Shown: piece by piece, positions 1 to 11,969 of the stretch
How positions within the stretch are numbered: position 1 is the stretch's first letter
Layout: the number at the start of each line of letters is the position of its first letter
Source of the DNA: Patiria pectinifera
Lineage: Eukaryota; Echinodermata; Asteroidea; Valvatida; Asterinidae
NCBI GenBank assembly: GCA_029964075.1
Contig: CM057142.1
Coordinates: 29,390,392-29,454,391 of the forward strand
Direction: 5' to 3'
DNA length: 64,000 nucleotides
Position numbers and translations under genes: made by a program
Notes under the pieces: generated by a model
The model's input: only the letters and a program-made list of their open reading frames with translations
Database searches by the model: none
What the model was told of the DNA's origin: nothing

Positions 1-452
1 AAAGTTATGTGGCGATGGCCAAGTCTTCAGGAGTCGGACTTATGACCCTAACTCAATGAGCCCCTTACCGACTTCCATATAGAACTCTTCCGGGACTCGG
101 TACCCGGCCCACCACACCTCCTTCCCTGTCCATCCATGTAACTCGAAAGTCAGGCACCATAAAGGGAGGAAACGAGGTGGCACCCTAAGCCTTGCTGCCG
201 AGTCAGCAAAAGAACCCCGTACCTATACGCAGACGCCAACCTGGACTTCGCAGACAGTCCCAACTTGTGAGTCAGCTTACCGACCGACCGAGCTAACTGC
301 TGTTGGTAAATGACGACGGGAAATTAATACTCTTAAATGACAGAATTAACCGCGGGCATCAAAAACCAAAAATGACACCAAGCGGGCTCGAACCCCTAAC
401 CCTGGGTCCGCTGTCAGACAGCTTAACAACTAGGCTGTTTCAGTAGGTGCTT
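1..452 (-). mobile_element. tRNA-derived SINE, left copy
   Basis: Read on the minus strand, the head has an A-box-like stretch (AGCCTAGTTGTTAAG) and a B box (GGTTCGAGCCC) about 40 nt apart, as in the promoter of a tRNA. About 370 nt of unrelated body follow. The mirror copy at 54180-54635 runs into a T-rich tail. No target duplication was identified, and the far end touches the window edge. Confidence 0.6.
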
Positions 453-2540
453 TTATCTATGCGTTTAAAAGATAATCCTTCCGCAGTGAGAGAGTTACCT
501 TTTGTTTCATAGCTGCACGAAAGATGCATCAGCATCGTGCTATACACATGAATGCTGTTACGTAACTCTTTTCTACAATCATTCTTATGTACTGAGCGTT
601 GACTATTCAGAGTCACTACGAGCAATTAACCTTACCAAGCTCGTCCTTATTCTGTCTCATCAATTATTGTTTCGCGTCGCACGTCTTTCGGCCGACACTG
701 ACATGTCACTATGATTGAGAGAAAGTCTAGCAAGTTTCCCGTACTTCATTATATTTAGATCAAATTACTGACCCGTTGACAATTTTTTACGAGGGAAGTT
801 TGTTTGTCTGATTCTTATTCAGCTCCCTTAGCTAGCTTGGGAAAATTCATCTTTTCTTGTACTTACGCAAAGTCTAGGGAATGATGCCATAATACAATGT
901 CACGCTAACGTCAGCCGGTGGCAAGATTAGACGCGAGACCACGCGAGTGCAATGACGGCCAGTGGCGTAAATCTGTGCTGGCGAGTGGGGGGGGGGTGAC
1001 CAAAATCATAAAATTCGGGCGATTCACAATGCAGTGCACCACCAAGAGTTTGCCATGGAGTGTCAGTTTTTCAAATTACGGTCGACAAAACAAGTCCCAT
1101 TTGAATGAGTGTCATTAAACAACTTTAGCTAAGTGGTTGTAAATTCGGGTATAGCGTTCTGCTGCCTTACTAAAACACATACATACTTTTTTTTCTTTGA
1201 TACAAAGAAAAGAAAAAGGCAAATTAATACTCGAATCATATGCTTACGAAACTACTGACCGGAAAAAAAACTAACAATTTCAAATGTCCCGCGCTGTGAA
1301 TTTGTCGACCATCTCCCACAATGAACTATAGGAAAAATAAAATCACCGTGGCAAACTCTTGGTGGCACATGAAACGCCCGAATTGCCCGGCCGTGGACAT
1401 TCGAAAAAGGTTGGGGGGGGGGGGGGCTGGACACCACATTATACTGGGACGCTCTTTATCATTATTATGTATACTCGCGCTTACATTTTTAAAAGCTTTT
1501 GTACTTTGTTTATCCACTTTCCAGTGCTATTGAAAACATTTTAGTTCCTGGGACGTTCGAAAAATACCTCAAAATCCTCATTTTTTTTCTCATCACAAAA
1601 AAAGCTGGGGGTGATTCAATACCCCCATCCCCCGGTCAAAAAGTGTGGGGGTATATACCCCCACCTCACCCCCACCCCAGGAATTACGCCCCTGACGACG
1701 GCGCATGGAGCCAACGAGCCTGCCACTCGCATGGTCTTTTTTCGTGTCCGGGTTGCCATAGGCCTTGACTCAAGTCTACGGTCATGAAAAGGCCTTTGAG
1801 ATGAAACAAAGCAAATCCATGAACCTTTGGAGACTGAACGATCTAAATTGGGGTCGTATTGTGTACTTACCAAGCGAGTACAATTTTTACTAACACCTGC
1901 ACATGTAATACGCCAATCGGCGGCGGCGGAACGCTTTTAAACCGGGGGCATCACCAAAAAGAGGCATTTGCTCAGAAAAAAGGCACCTTTCGTCGGTGTG
2001 AACGAGGAGACAATTGTGAAATTATTTTCGTTCACATTGCAAAGAATACATGTTACCCAGAGCAAAATTCACTTCCAACATTGATATACATTTTTAAAAA
2101 TGTTTGCATTACATTTTAAAAGCGTGAGGGGCACTATTATTTCTTTACAGGCCAGTTTTCCATTTTGAGAGGGGAACAATTCATTTTTTTTAAATGCGAG
2201 AGGGGTCATTCGTATTTTCAAGGGATAGTTTTCCATCTCAAGAAGGTTCACAATCTTGTTAATGCGCGAGGGGTACTTTATCATTACAAGAGAGGAGATC
2301 ATTTTTAAACGCGATCATAATGCTTTCATGTGCGTTTGAGGGCAGTTTTATTTTCATCTCTAGGGGGCTATTTTGTGACCTAATGTGGCAAAACGAGGAA
2401 TGTCTCCTTAAACCATGTTATGAGTAATCAACGCCTGAAGTTGGATACACTAGGAAAATCATGTAATAAGAACCGGAAATGTCCCTGTCTAAAAAAACAC
2501 ATCATAAAAATCTGTAGCTATAGATTAGGCCTATTGGGAG
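453..2540. other. No gene seen; hAT-like MITE debris
   Basis: Non-coding. A hAT-type end (CAGTGGCGTAAATC) starts at 960, and parts of 1000-1120 reappear inverted at 1310-1400, making a loose foldback. Another end, CAGGGGCGTAATTCC in reverse complement, lies at about 1679-1693 and follows G- and C-runs. From 2115 to 2370 there is a series of short alternating patches containing 'gaggggca' variants. The short open frames shift or end in the mirror copy at 52.0-54.2 kb. Confidence 0.55.
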
Positions 2541-2670
2541 CAGGGGAGCAAGGACGGATCCCGAACACTTTTGTTGTTGGGGGGGGGGGGCTGTACAAAT
2601 CAAGCCAGGCCAATCTTGATCGTTGTGCGAGTGCGAAGCCTAGCCGGCGCGGGGTTCGGGGGCCGCTTAA

Positions 2671-4913
2671 GGTAGCAGACCAGTAAATAAACTTCCATTG
2701 ACCCCAATGGTAAATGCTCCCACTTCAAAAATTCGGGAAAAATACTCACAACTCTCCAAGGTGTTCGAGACACACATCAAATTAAAGCTTATTTCATCAT
2801 CTTTCATTTTCTTTTCAATTTTCGGGGGGTCAACTGATGACTTTTAGGAGAAATTTCCATCTGAAGATGATCACCCCTAAAAATAGTCCTGAAGCCCATC
2901 GCCATTTTGAAAAACGATGCCTACACTCCATTGCAAAGTAGACCGCTTTTAGGGTCCAAATTACATCAAAATTACACAGAACTGCAAGCTCCAAGTCCTG
3001 TGCACGGTTTCCACCCATATTTTTTACAAACCCTCAAGTTCATGGCCCACAGCATGCTCAAATACCGAAGATTTTGAGGGCATGCAAATCGTGATTTGGC
3101 CGGCGCAGGCAATTTCGGACCGATTTACTGGTCTGCACCCTATAGAGAAGCGAGGTTTTGAAAAATTTCTCCAAACCACTTGTACGGCACGAGGAAGGAT
3201 GGATGACTCATATTTCATCAAAAAATTGCGAGAAAAAAAATCTCTGACTGCGATTTCTGGCCTGAAAACAAGCCCTCTGTTTGCGGCTACCTTACTGTAG
3301 GGCGCCCCCAACGGGCGTGAATTGAGTTTTGCTCCTTCCGACCCCAAATTACCCCCTCGTTCGCTCGAAATTGCTGTGATCGGAGGACGGTCCGTCGGCC
3401 CTATTCAGATTTTGGGCGCAATTTGTTGCGGAACCGCCATTGGTGACCCCTTTTGAAACGCTGCCCCCCCCCCAGGTTCCGCCCCCCTGAAAAAAAAAAA
3501 CACTCCGCAAACATTTGACAACAAACGGTGGAAGACGCCATTTTGAAACTACAGGTAGCAGACCAGTAAATAAACTTCCATTGACCCCAATGGTAAATGC
3601 TCCCACTTCAAAAATTCGGGAAAAATACTCACAACTCTCCAAGGTGTTCGAGACACACATCAAATTAAAGCTTATTTCATCATCTTTCATTTTCTTTTCA
3701 ATTTTCGGGGGGTCAACTGATGACTTTTAGGAGAAATTTCCATCTGAAGATGATCACCCCTAAAAATAGTCCTGAAGCCCATCGCCATTTTGAAAAACGA
3801 TGCCTACACTCCATTGCAAAGTAGACCGCTTTTAGGGTCCAAATTACATCAAAATTACACAGAACTGCAAGCTCCAAGTCCTGTGCACGGTTTCCACCCA
3901 TATTTTTTACAAACCCTCAAGTTCATGGCCCACAGCATGCTCAAATACCGAAGATTTTGAGGGCATGCAAATCGTGATTTGGCCGGCGCAGGCAATTTCG
4001 GACCGATTTACTGGTCTGCACCCTATAGAGAAGCGAGGTTTTGAAAAATTTCTCCAAACCACTTGTACGGCACGAGGAAGGATGGATGACTCATATTTCA
4101 TCAAAAAATTGCGAGAAAAAAAATCTCTGACTGCGATTTCTGGCCTGAAAACAAGCCCTCTGTTTGCGGCTACCTTACTGTAGGGCGCCCCCAACGGGCG
4201 TGAATTGAGTTTTTGCTCCTTCCGACCCCAAATTACCCCCCCCCCCCTTGTTCGCTCGAAATTGCTGTGATCGGAGGACGGTCCGTCGGCCCTATTCAGA
4301 TTTTGGGCGCAATTTGTTGCGGAACCGCCATTGGTGACCCCTTTTGAAACGCTGCCCCCCCCCCCAGGTTCCGCCCCCCTGAAAAAAAAACACTCCGCAA
4401 ACATTTGACAACAAACGGTGGAAGACGCCATTTTGAAACTACAGGTAGCAGACCAGTAAATAAACTTCCATTGACCCCAATGGTAAATGCTCCCACTTCA
4501 AAAATTCGGGAAAAATACTCACAACTCTCCAAGGTGTTCGAGACACACATCAAATTAAAGCTTATTTCATCATCTTTCATTTTCTTTTCAATTTTCGGGG
4601 GGTCAACTGATGACTTTTAGGAGAAATTTCCATCTGAAGATGATCACCCCTAAAAATAGTCCTGAAGCCCATCGCCATTTTGAAAAACGATGCCTACACT
4701 CCATTGCAAAGTAGACCGCTTTTAGGGTCCAAATTACATCAAAATTACACAGAACTGCAAGCTCCAAGTCCTGTGCACGGTTTCCACCCATATTTTTTAC
4801 AAACCCTCAAGTTCATGGCCCACAGCATGCTCAAATACCGAAGATTTTGAGGGCATGCAAATCGTGATTTGGCCGGCGCAGGCAATTTCGGACCGATTTA
4901 CTGGTCTGCACCC
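2671..4913. mobile_element. TTAA-flanked composite insertion, A-B-A-B-A
   Basis: Present only in the left arm. Target duplication TTAA occurs at 2667-2670 and 4914-4917; the mirror site near 51.88 kb has a single TTAA in matching flanks, so the empty site is visible. The insert has three near-identical 470-bp A modules (2671-3140, 3554-4023, 4444-4913) separated by two B modules (3141-3553, 4024-4443). A starts GGTAGCAGACCAGTAAAT and ends in the inverse of GGGTGCAGACCAGTAAAT, so each A has its own inverted ends. TTAA targeting is typical of the piggyBac superfamily, but the GG start is not the usual CCC. No transposase frame is present. Confidence 0.85.
3141..3553. repeat. B spacer module, copy 1 of 2
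   Basis: Lies between two A modules. It is nearly identical to 4024-4443, differing mainly in C- and A-run lengths. It begins TATAGAGAAGCGAGG and ends in TTTTGAAACTACA. It is probably former element interior or flank carried along when A units became tandem. The open frames here are shared by both copies but resemble no known protein. Confidence 0.8.
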
Positions 4914-5259
4914 TTAAGGGCCCATGAAAACATTGGATTCTAGGCGCCCTGTGGTGCGATCTGAGGCAATTTCTGACGACTGCCAAAGTTTTAGCACAAG
5001 ATCATCATTTAAACATCTTTTTCGAGTTTGGAGTCATTAAATCAGCTGTTCTGAGCTATAGAATCAAATGTAGGCTACATATTTTTATTCAGGGACGAAA
5101 ATCGTTGGGGAACGACTTGTCCCCCCGTTCCCCACCGATCGACGCCCATGGTTGGCACCGTGCTTCAGAACGACAGACTTTACATGTACATTTTATACGT
5201 AGGGCCAATGCATACATGCTGTACAGCGTCAGTTAGTGAAATCGAAAATTCGGAGAGAG

Positions 5260-5466
5260 ACCCTAAAACTTTTCTAAAAACTTCTGTCTGCGCGTGTGGA
5301 TGTGTGTGGTGAGGCCTATGTGTTTTATGGCACACTGCGGTATTTTTGTAGGCCCCCCCCCCCCCCAGTTTTCGTAGGGCCCCAATTTTTTTTTCCGTAG
5401 GCCCCCACATTTTTCGTAGGCCCTAGGCACAGTGCCTACTGTGCCTATTGGGTAATCCGGGCCTGA
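5260..5466. mobile_element. CAGGCCCGG hAT-like MITE, partial
   Basis: One end is the reverse of CAGGCCCGGATTACCC at about 5452-5466, with repeated GTAGGCCC units and C/T runs inside. It belongs to the same family as 24322-24583, which has both ends and a target duplication. The other end is not clear here. Mirror copy: about 51.35-51.55 kb. Confidence 0.55.
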
Positions 5467-5469
5467 CCG

Positions 5470-8400
5470 CAGTTGGTTAGCAGTGGCTTTATGTCGTGTA
5501 GTTCGTGTTGTTATTTCCAACGTGCATTACGTGTTTTCACGATGATTGTAATTATAACGTCCACGCTTTCTCAAAAATACTCTTTTCCTTTCCAATTTGT
5601 TCATATTAATATGAAATGAGATATTGCATATTGGCGGGATAAGATTGTAACATTTTAACTTTGAAAACAATCGTGTTTTCGCAACTAACAGCGCAACGAA
5701 TTGATTGTGTTTTACCCCAGACACTGCATGCAAAAACAAACGCTAATGTAACGTACAGGCAGGTACCAGACTATTCCTCATTTGCATACGTGTGCAAAAA
5801 TTTTGCACATGCAAATGATCCAATGGCGCGTACTGCTCGACACCCTGGGGACGAGGTTGGATCGAGCTAAATGCATTGATCTCCATATACTGTGTAATAT
5901 GGAGATCAATGGCTAAAATGTTTATTGTCCTCCTGCACGTGACCTAGCTGTGAACGTTCGTGGAGCTAGAAGTGCGCACCGAGTATTTACGCGCTGCGCT
6001 CACGTTCGCTCCATAGACATATAATAACGGTTCGCTCGCACGTTGGCGTGCCGCTTTTCATTTAACGATTACGGTATCATCAGTTTATTTTCTGCAAACT
6101 TATAAAACCGTTTAAGACAACCAATTTTGCTAAGTAGGTCCTATATAGTCATAATCATAATCATCCATGTTTGATTGAAATAAACAACACGATTAGACTG
6201 GGGTTTCAACATTATGCGAACAGTGTTGTCTTATTTTAATCTCTTGTGTATAATTTTAGCATTGAAGGTCTCAAGTAGCAGAAATAAACACACATTTGTG
6301 CGCGTAAATGGCGTTGCATTCGTCACGTCTAGCGCGCAATTTGAATTTGTCCTTCAGCACGTGACCCTCCATGCATAGCCGCGCGTATGCACGTGCTGCC
6401 GATCTAGTCTTTTTATTTTATATTAATGCAGTGAACCAACACATGCGCGTACTCCATTCGTTTACACTACACTTTCTGGTTCTAAATGACGTGTAAAGCT
6501 GATGCACCACCCTTTAAGATAAGATTGCTTTAAACCAGTGTTCAAGTCCATAACTTTCACACATACTGACACATTATTTTCAGATTTTTTTGACAACTTC
6601 CATATAATAGCGTTGGTTTGCGTCCATCACTGACAAAGGTTTTGCATTTTACACGGCGACTGCCGATATTTCATGATCTCGCTCATTCGTTGGGATTTTG
6701 TGCATGTTTTATTGGCGTACATTCAGTGGCGTAAATCCATGCCGGCGAGAGGGGGGGGGGGGTAAAAAACTTGCCCGGTCGAGGAAATGCTTAAAGGGGG
6801 AGGGGGTTAATTCAATATTTGGTTTGCTCTTCACCGACGTATATTTTTAATTAAAACAATAGGTCGGTTTAAAAAAATTCGTCGGTGAAGGGCAGGCCTT
6901 ATATTGACTCCTGAATGCGTGGTCAACACCAGAGTTTGTGGTTTCTCTATTTATATCATATCCTGCATTAAAAACCCAGACAATGTCTTATTTAGGCCTA
7001 TGTATCTATATGTATTTAAATAGAGTGTGTATCAAAACAGAGGCGTATTTAGATGTGTTGAATCGCAGACTTCAAATTATTCCAAATATTCGGTGCTGGG
7101 ACGTTCGGACGTTTTTTTAAATTCGCCAACTCCTGCTACCTGTGCTTTCGCATAATTACGCATTTTTTACTCAAAAGTTGATATCTTAAATGAAACGAAT
7201 CCAGAACATCTGTAGTGTATCTGTAAAGTTTCAATTGAACCTGTTAAAATGTTTCGTTGTCATAGTTATTTAAAGTCGGCACTCTCACGCGCCCTCCGAT
7301 GTACGTTTTACGTGCTCCATGTAATAGAAACGTGCCTATACCTGTTGTGGTATTTGAAAATTTTGGACGAAGTTATGCCCTATTTTTATAAATTTGGTGT
7401 CAAAATAACTTCAAGACATCAGAACAGCTGCCAGAGAAGCCTGGAAGAATTTAATATGTGCATTGCGACGATAGGAGCCAAAACGTCAATGGAGGGGGTT
7501 GCGGCCCCGCCCCCTCCACGCTGTTCGCGCCGCTCTTATGTTAATTAGTCTGACCAAAAAGAATTCTTAAGCTTTATTTTCATGTTCCACATGTGCGAAG
7601 GCATCAATAAAAATGGTTTCATTTTCCCAATTTAAATTTTGAAGCACATTTGCACTGTTTCAATTCTATCTGTTAGCATCTCATGCACGCTTTCATGTTC
7701 ATGTACTTTTCAATGAGAAAAGTTAACACGTAGGCCTACCTATGTTGAAAAACGGACAGTTTTTGCCGAAGTTATGCCCCTTTTTCATAAACCTTGTGTC
7801 AAAATAACTGCAAGACATCAGAACAACTGTCAAAGAAACTTGGCAGGATTTAGTCTGACCTAAAATCCTTCTTAAGTTATATTTTTATATTCCATGAGTG
7901 CTGGTTTCCTTTTCTCATCTACCGTTGCGTTACAACGGTATTAGTGAAAGAAAAAAGAGGGGGTGACGGCCACGCCCACCTCCGCCCTTTTCGGGCCGTT
8001 CTTAAGTTAATAAGTCTGATCTAAAATCATTCTTAAGTTATATTCCCATAATCTACAAGTTCCAAGCTATCAAATGATACTAGTTTCGTTCTTGTTCTCA
8101 ATTTTTTGATTAAATGTAAAATTGGCCCCACTTGGCATGGCGCCAATGGGTCTTAGTCTGATCCAGCGATACATAAGATTGGCTATTCTGTGATCAGGGT
8201 CGATGATACTATGCTCTAAGACAATCAGGGGATTTGTTCCCAAAATTTTGAATAAACACTATCCAGCTCTCCGTCTAATACAACCAAGCGGCTGCAAGAA
8301 TTGGACATTCCCGTGTGATTTAGCTACGGAAGCATCATACGAACGACGACGACCGTAAAAGTTAGAAACGATTTTCAATTTTACGATTTTAAAATTTTCG
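5470..8400. other. Intron-like DNA with degenerate repeats
   Basis: In gene order this is intron 2 of the left GRAM-gene copy. It contains a hAT-type end (CAGTGGCGTAAATCC) at about 6725, a small foldback at 6821-6897 with CACCGACG / CGTCGGTG arms, and a three-unit degenerate tandem repeat from about 7170 to 8060. The repeat units share 'aaaataact.caagacatcagaac' and 'ttagtctgac..aaa.ttcttaag'. The site around 6420-6426 is the empty counterpart of the right-arm insertion at 49747-50400. No coding evidence was found. Confidence 0.55.
7170..8060. repeat. Degenerate tandem repeat, about three units
   Basis: Units share a block with 'gaagttatgccc', 'caaaataact' and 'aagacatcagaac' at 7370-7440 and 7770-7830. 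A second block with 'agtctgacc' and 'ttcttaag' recurs at 7545, 7852 and 8012. Divergence between units is high, so this is an old duplication. The mirror copy is at 48.1-49.0 kb. Confidence 0.65.
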
Positions 8401-8408
8401 ATTTTCAG

Positions 8409-8629
8409 CGACATCTTTGAAGAAGCTAACAACGCGGACGTCGGGTTCTGATTCGTCCAAGCCTGCCGGGTACCAGTTGAGAACGACCAACCAGGACACC
8501 GTGCACTTCCAGACGATTCCACTAACGCATTTCCGAAACGTGGAGCTCCTAGCTACCGTGGGAACCAGCTCCGTCGCCAACATCTTAGGTCAAAGGTTAT
8601 TCTGCTGTATCCCGTTAACGTGCTGTCGG
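8409..8629 (+). CDS. GRAM-like protein, exon 3, left-arm copy
   Basis: A 221-nt exon flanked by a T-rich acceptor (GATTTTCAG before 8409) and a strong donor (GTAAGA at 8630). It enters in phase 1 and leaves in phase 0, matching exon 2 at 57090-57302 and exon 4. The translation includes DTVHFQTIPLTHFRNVEL, which looks like the second half of a GRAM/PH-like fold. The sequence is GC-richer than its surroundings. It matches 47583-47803 very closely. Exons 1 and 2 of this copy would lie beyond the window start. Confidence 0.8.
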
Positions 8630-10551
8630 GTAAGAATCCATATAGGGAGGCTTTTTGTCTTAGGGACAATAATTACCGTATGGCGTTGTAATTATTTTGG
8701 GTCGAAAATTCATAATGGATTATAATAATAATAAAACGCTTTTAATAATAAAAGATAAAACAAAAGTTAGTTCAGCAAAAAAGGAGCAAAAGTGAACTAC
8801 TGAGAGAAAAATAATAAGCAACTAGAGGGAATTCGTTTGTACGTAAGCAATAAATAAAAACTATTAAAACATCATAGGTGACATTTGGCTTTTTAAATCC
8901 GACTTTTCTGAAGAAAACCTGAACACGTCCGCGGTGTTTGTAACATTCTCTTAGTTTAATAAATATGATTGGGAAAAAATAGCCATAATTATTGTACTTT
9001 CTCCAACGCACACAAAACACTATTAAGAAATGTGGGGTCTTTGAGGAGGACATTGCTTTGATTGGATTCATCTCGTACGTGTTTGCAGAGAAAACATAGA
9101 ACGACCTTAATTTCCCAGAAGGATAATTTGATAATTTTGTCACAAAACACCTTTTGCCAAAAGAGAGGCACATCCTTTGAAAACATGACGAGTACGGCAC
9201 AGCCTTGGGGATGTTATTTGCGCAAAATTGCTAGTTATCAAGATGTATTCTCGAGTATTCCTAGCTGAGAGGCAACCCCAAAGCTGCCGAAGAATGAGAT
9301 TACTTCGTAAAAAAAAGTCCTTAATGTTTCCTGTTTTGCTCACGGCGGTTTTCGTTTACGTAAATTTCACACTATTACGAAAATGTTAGGTAAAGAAACA
9401 AACAAAGATAATACTCTACTGCTTGTTTTTCTTTTTTCTTTTATAAAGAATTATATTGTTGTAAAAGCTCTCCCGGTTTTAAGTGTGTCGTACTTGGACG
9501 AGATATAAAAGGTAAAGGAGGGATTAACGACTTTGGCTTCGGGAGCATTTAAAGCCCGTGACGTTTGGGGCTTTGGCTAGACACAGTTCCATGTTTTACT
9601 TCAGGGTTATCAAATCATGTTATAAAATGCTATCAATGGTTGGAGAATGTCCATTTTGTTGTCACATGAAAAGCTAAGTTTATTCAATGATTCATGAGTC
9701 AGGGATGGGTTGAACTGGACAGGAAGCCTAGCTTGGGAACTTCAGCCAAGAGTCAGTTGGGGTGACTTCTCAGTGTTGGTAAAGAAGACATGAACATACA
9801 AAGATAAAGTTGCGCTTCATGGAAAATAATTTCTATTATCCCAGCAATACAATGTCGGTTATTTATTTTAAAATGAGACATCGAGCGAAAATAAATCTGC
9901 CCACTTAATGGAATATTACTTGACTGTGTGAATTTCGAATTACTTGCGATCAAACAAGTTCAGGCGGATCTCTGTGTGCTTTAGAGCCGTTTCAGAGGGT
10001 TGAACTCGCCAAAAATAAAATTACGAAGTTGTTATTTTTTTCTTTGAAATCAAACATAGAAATGGAAAATATGTTAAACAAAAATTGCAATGTTCAATCT
10101 GGAAACTAGCTGGCTCTTTTGCTGCGCTTATGGTCTCCACCTCATGAAAATTTATAAAGATATCATACGTGCAGCAGAAGCATCACCAGTAACAATTATT
10201 GTATCAGCTTATGCTTGAATTATTTCCCTTCACCTCATTGTCAATACATTGCTTGGGCTGTTGTGTCTTCCCTTTCCTTGGTCTTAGCACCACTTTCGAA
10301 CACGAAGCACGGAAAATGAACAATGTTAATTCTTTCCCCAATACACCATTCTGTTTATAGAAATCCCATGAGGATGAACGAGTTCCAATTGCGTTTCCTT
10401 TTTATCCCTCTTCTTTGGGGGCAAATAAAAAATTAGTAGCACAAGAAAAAAAATGGAGGGAGAAGGGGGGGGGGGTTAGGAGTGAGTCTTAATACCGTGT
10501 CAAATATTTGTGGCACGTGTTGGATTTATATCTCATCTATTTTCCCCCAAG
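8630..10551 (+). other. Intron 3 of GRAM-like gene, left copy
   Basis: Bounded by GTAAGA at 8630 and the acceptor TTTTCCCCCAAG ending at 10551. A 142-residue open frame on the opposite strand (8772-9200) is not supported as a gene. Part of this intron (from about 9100) was duplicated with exon 4 to 16.2-17.6 kb. The mirror intron carries an extra MITE at 46792-46964. Confidence 0.7.
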
Positions 10552-10797
10552 GTATGCTATGAAGATGACATGTGCTCCAAGTACTGGTACCCACGTGACC
10601 AACTGACCTTTGGCACCAATACCCGGATGTTGTCCATGGGCGTGGTCATGCCGCCGTGGGGGAACCGCAGCCTGCTTGAGGTGCACGTGTGTGCAGACGT
10701 CCCCCTGTCTCTGATGAGGGGGTTTATGGTGGAGCTTCAGCGGTACTCGCCAGGGTTGAGATCGACTGCCCAAAAGCCGCAGGAGTATGGCACTTAA
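10552..10797 (+). CDS. GRAM-like protein, last exon, left copy
   Basis: Phase-0 exon after a C-rich acceptor. It codes 81 residues and a TAA stop at 10795-10797. The translation starts VCYEDDMCSKYWYPRD, contains MGVVMPPWGNRSLLEVHVC, and ends AQKPQEYGT. It is highly similar to 45236-45481; one visible residue difference is V against M in LLEVHVC/LLEMHVC. Low protein divergence beside indel-rich introns supports coding function. I do not recognise the protein family. Confidence 0.8.
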   Translation, partial: VCYEDDMCSKYWYPRDQLTFGTNTRMLSMGVVMPPWGNRSLLEVHVCADVPLSLMRGFMVELQRYSPGLRSTAQKPQEYGT

Positions 10798-10921
10798 GAC
10801 TCGCAGTCACAGACTTTGCTTTAACAGGTTATTGGGACCGGATCCAAGAAGACGAAATTTAAGAACGTTTTCTTTCAGTCGGTATTTGTTTTTGCGTCGG
10901 GGTGATGTAAATCAATATTTT

Positions 10922-11000
10922 GGTTTTGCCCTTCACCGACGTATAGACACTGTACACTTAGTCTAAGTATACAGTGTCTATACGTCGATGAAGGCCAAAA
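10922..11000. mobile_element. Foldback MITE with CACCGACG arms
   Basis: Near-perfect palindrome: GGTTTTGCCCTTCACCGACG and 'tatagacactgta' are followed at once by their inverse. It lies about 125 bp past the stop codon of the last exon, so it is probably in the 3' untranslated region. The mirror copy is at 45034-45111. It belongs to the same family as 14089-14594. Confidence 0.75.
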
Positions 11001-11519
11001 CGCCCAAAACCCAATCAAAACCTGTTCATATTTACGGAAGATCAGTAAAAACCATACTATTCATTCATTCAGCGTATATAATATGATAATTATTTGGGGA
11101 AATCGTTGACGACTTGTACTGATTTATATTTTACAGGATTTCTATAAGAGGGTTTGAACTCAATATTGCTCCGGCGACTTCCAGCACATTTTGTTAGGTA
11201 GGACACGTTTTTCGTACAGCACTGCTTTGTGTGTGTTTTTATTTAATTCTTTGTCAAATTATGTGGGGTTTTTTTTTAAATATAAATATACCTTGATTCT
11301 TTTAGCAAATGTTCAAAAGGAACATTAGTGACCTGCTCCGTGATGGTATCTCTTTAGCTTGTACGTGTACACGAAATGTAGGTGTAAATATCTTTCATTT
11401 AAACGTTTATCCCCGTTTTTTTCATGGGCAGCCATAAAATTGCAAAGTTCAAACTGTGCAAGAGATTCTACCCTCAATTGAACATTTTTACCCTCGGGAT
11501 ATGGGCGTTACCCTCGGGA

Positions 11520-11763
11520 CATGGGCGTCGCGAGGGGGGGGGGGGGCAAGGGGGGCATACCTAGATAAATAAAAATCAAAACAAAAAGGAAAAAGAGGTG
11601 CGAAGCCATATTGCTGTTAATTTGATGGGAGGGGGTAGGGCAAATGCTCCCCTGCTCACGCTCGGAAAAATGATAAATTGAGAATATAATGAAAAAGTTA
11701 AGGAATTTTGGGGGAAAATTTGCTTTGCCCCCCCCCCCCGGAAAAATCCTGGCGACGCCCATG
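11520..11763. mobile_element. hAT-like MITE, CATGGGCGTCGC ends, left
   Basis: Inverted ends CATGGGCGTCGC(G/C)AGG with long G and C runs just inside. The flanking octamers (CCTCGGGA and CCCTGGGA) are imperfect copies. The mirror copy at 44335-44539 has flanks TCCCGGGG and TCCCGAGG. An 8-bp target duplication points to hAT. No transposase frame. Confidence 0.75.
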
Positions 11764-11799
11764 CCCTGGGATTTATTAAAGAGTAATATTATCGATACT

Positions 11800-11965
11800 G
11801 GTACCGTAGGGAGACATTCCCATAGACTTGTGCACAGACAGACAAAATCCAATAACACCATTGGTAAATTACCACCCCCACCCCCCCCCCAAAAAAAAAT
11901 GTTTTTAAATGTAATATTCTCGAGCTACTAAAGCTAGGTAGTTAAAAGCTTAGGGAGACACTAAG
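11800..11965. mobile_element. GGGAGACA-ended MITE, left copy
   Basis: Starts near TAGGGAGACATTCCCATAG and ends near AGGGAGACACTAAGGTGTC. Related copies lie at about 20164-20365, in the insert at 62834-63118, and in the mirror at about 44100-44285. The shared start and 'cttgtgcaca' block define the family. The target duplication is unclear. Confidence 0.5.
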
Positions 11966-11969
11966 GTGT

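Larger units (their letters stand above)
2543..5155. mobile_element. Degenerate MITE hosting the TTAA composite
   Basis: The left end reads CAAGGACGGATCCCG, close to the CAAGGGCGGATCC end of the hAT-like MITE at 14127. The sequence around 4920-4985 matches the interior of that MITE (a 'gtggtgcgatctgaggcaat' stretch). The right side ends near CGACGCCCATGG, a different end type, so this may be two merged elements. Limits are approximate. Confidence 0.45.

Noticed and set aside
3024-4431. Repeated open frames of 71-174 residues in the A and B modules
   Set aside because: They recur only because the modules repeat. Both strands are open by chance, and frames change with homopolymer length between copies.
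8772-9200. 142-residue open frame on the minus strand
   Set aside because: It lies in intron 3, has low-complexity hydrophobic ends, and its mirror counterpart (47034-47396) is shorter and ends differently.
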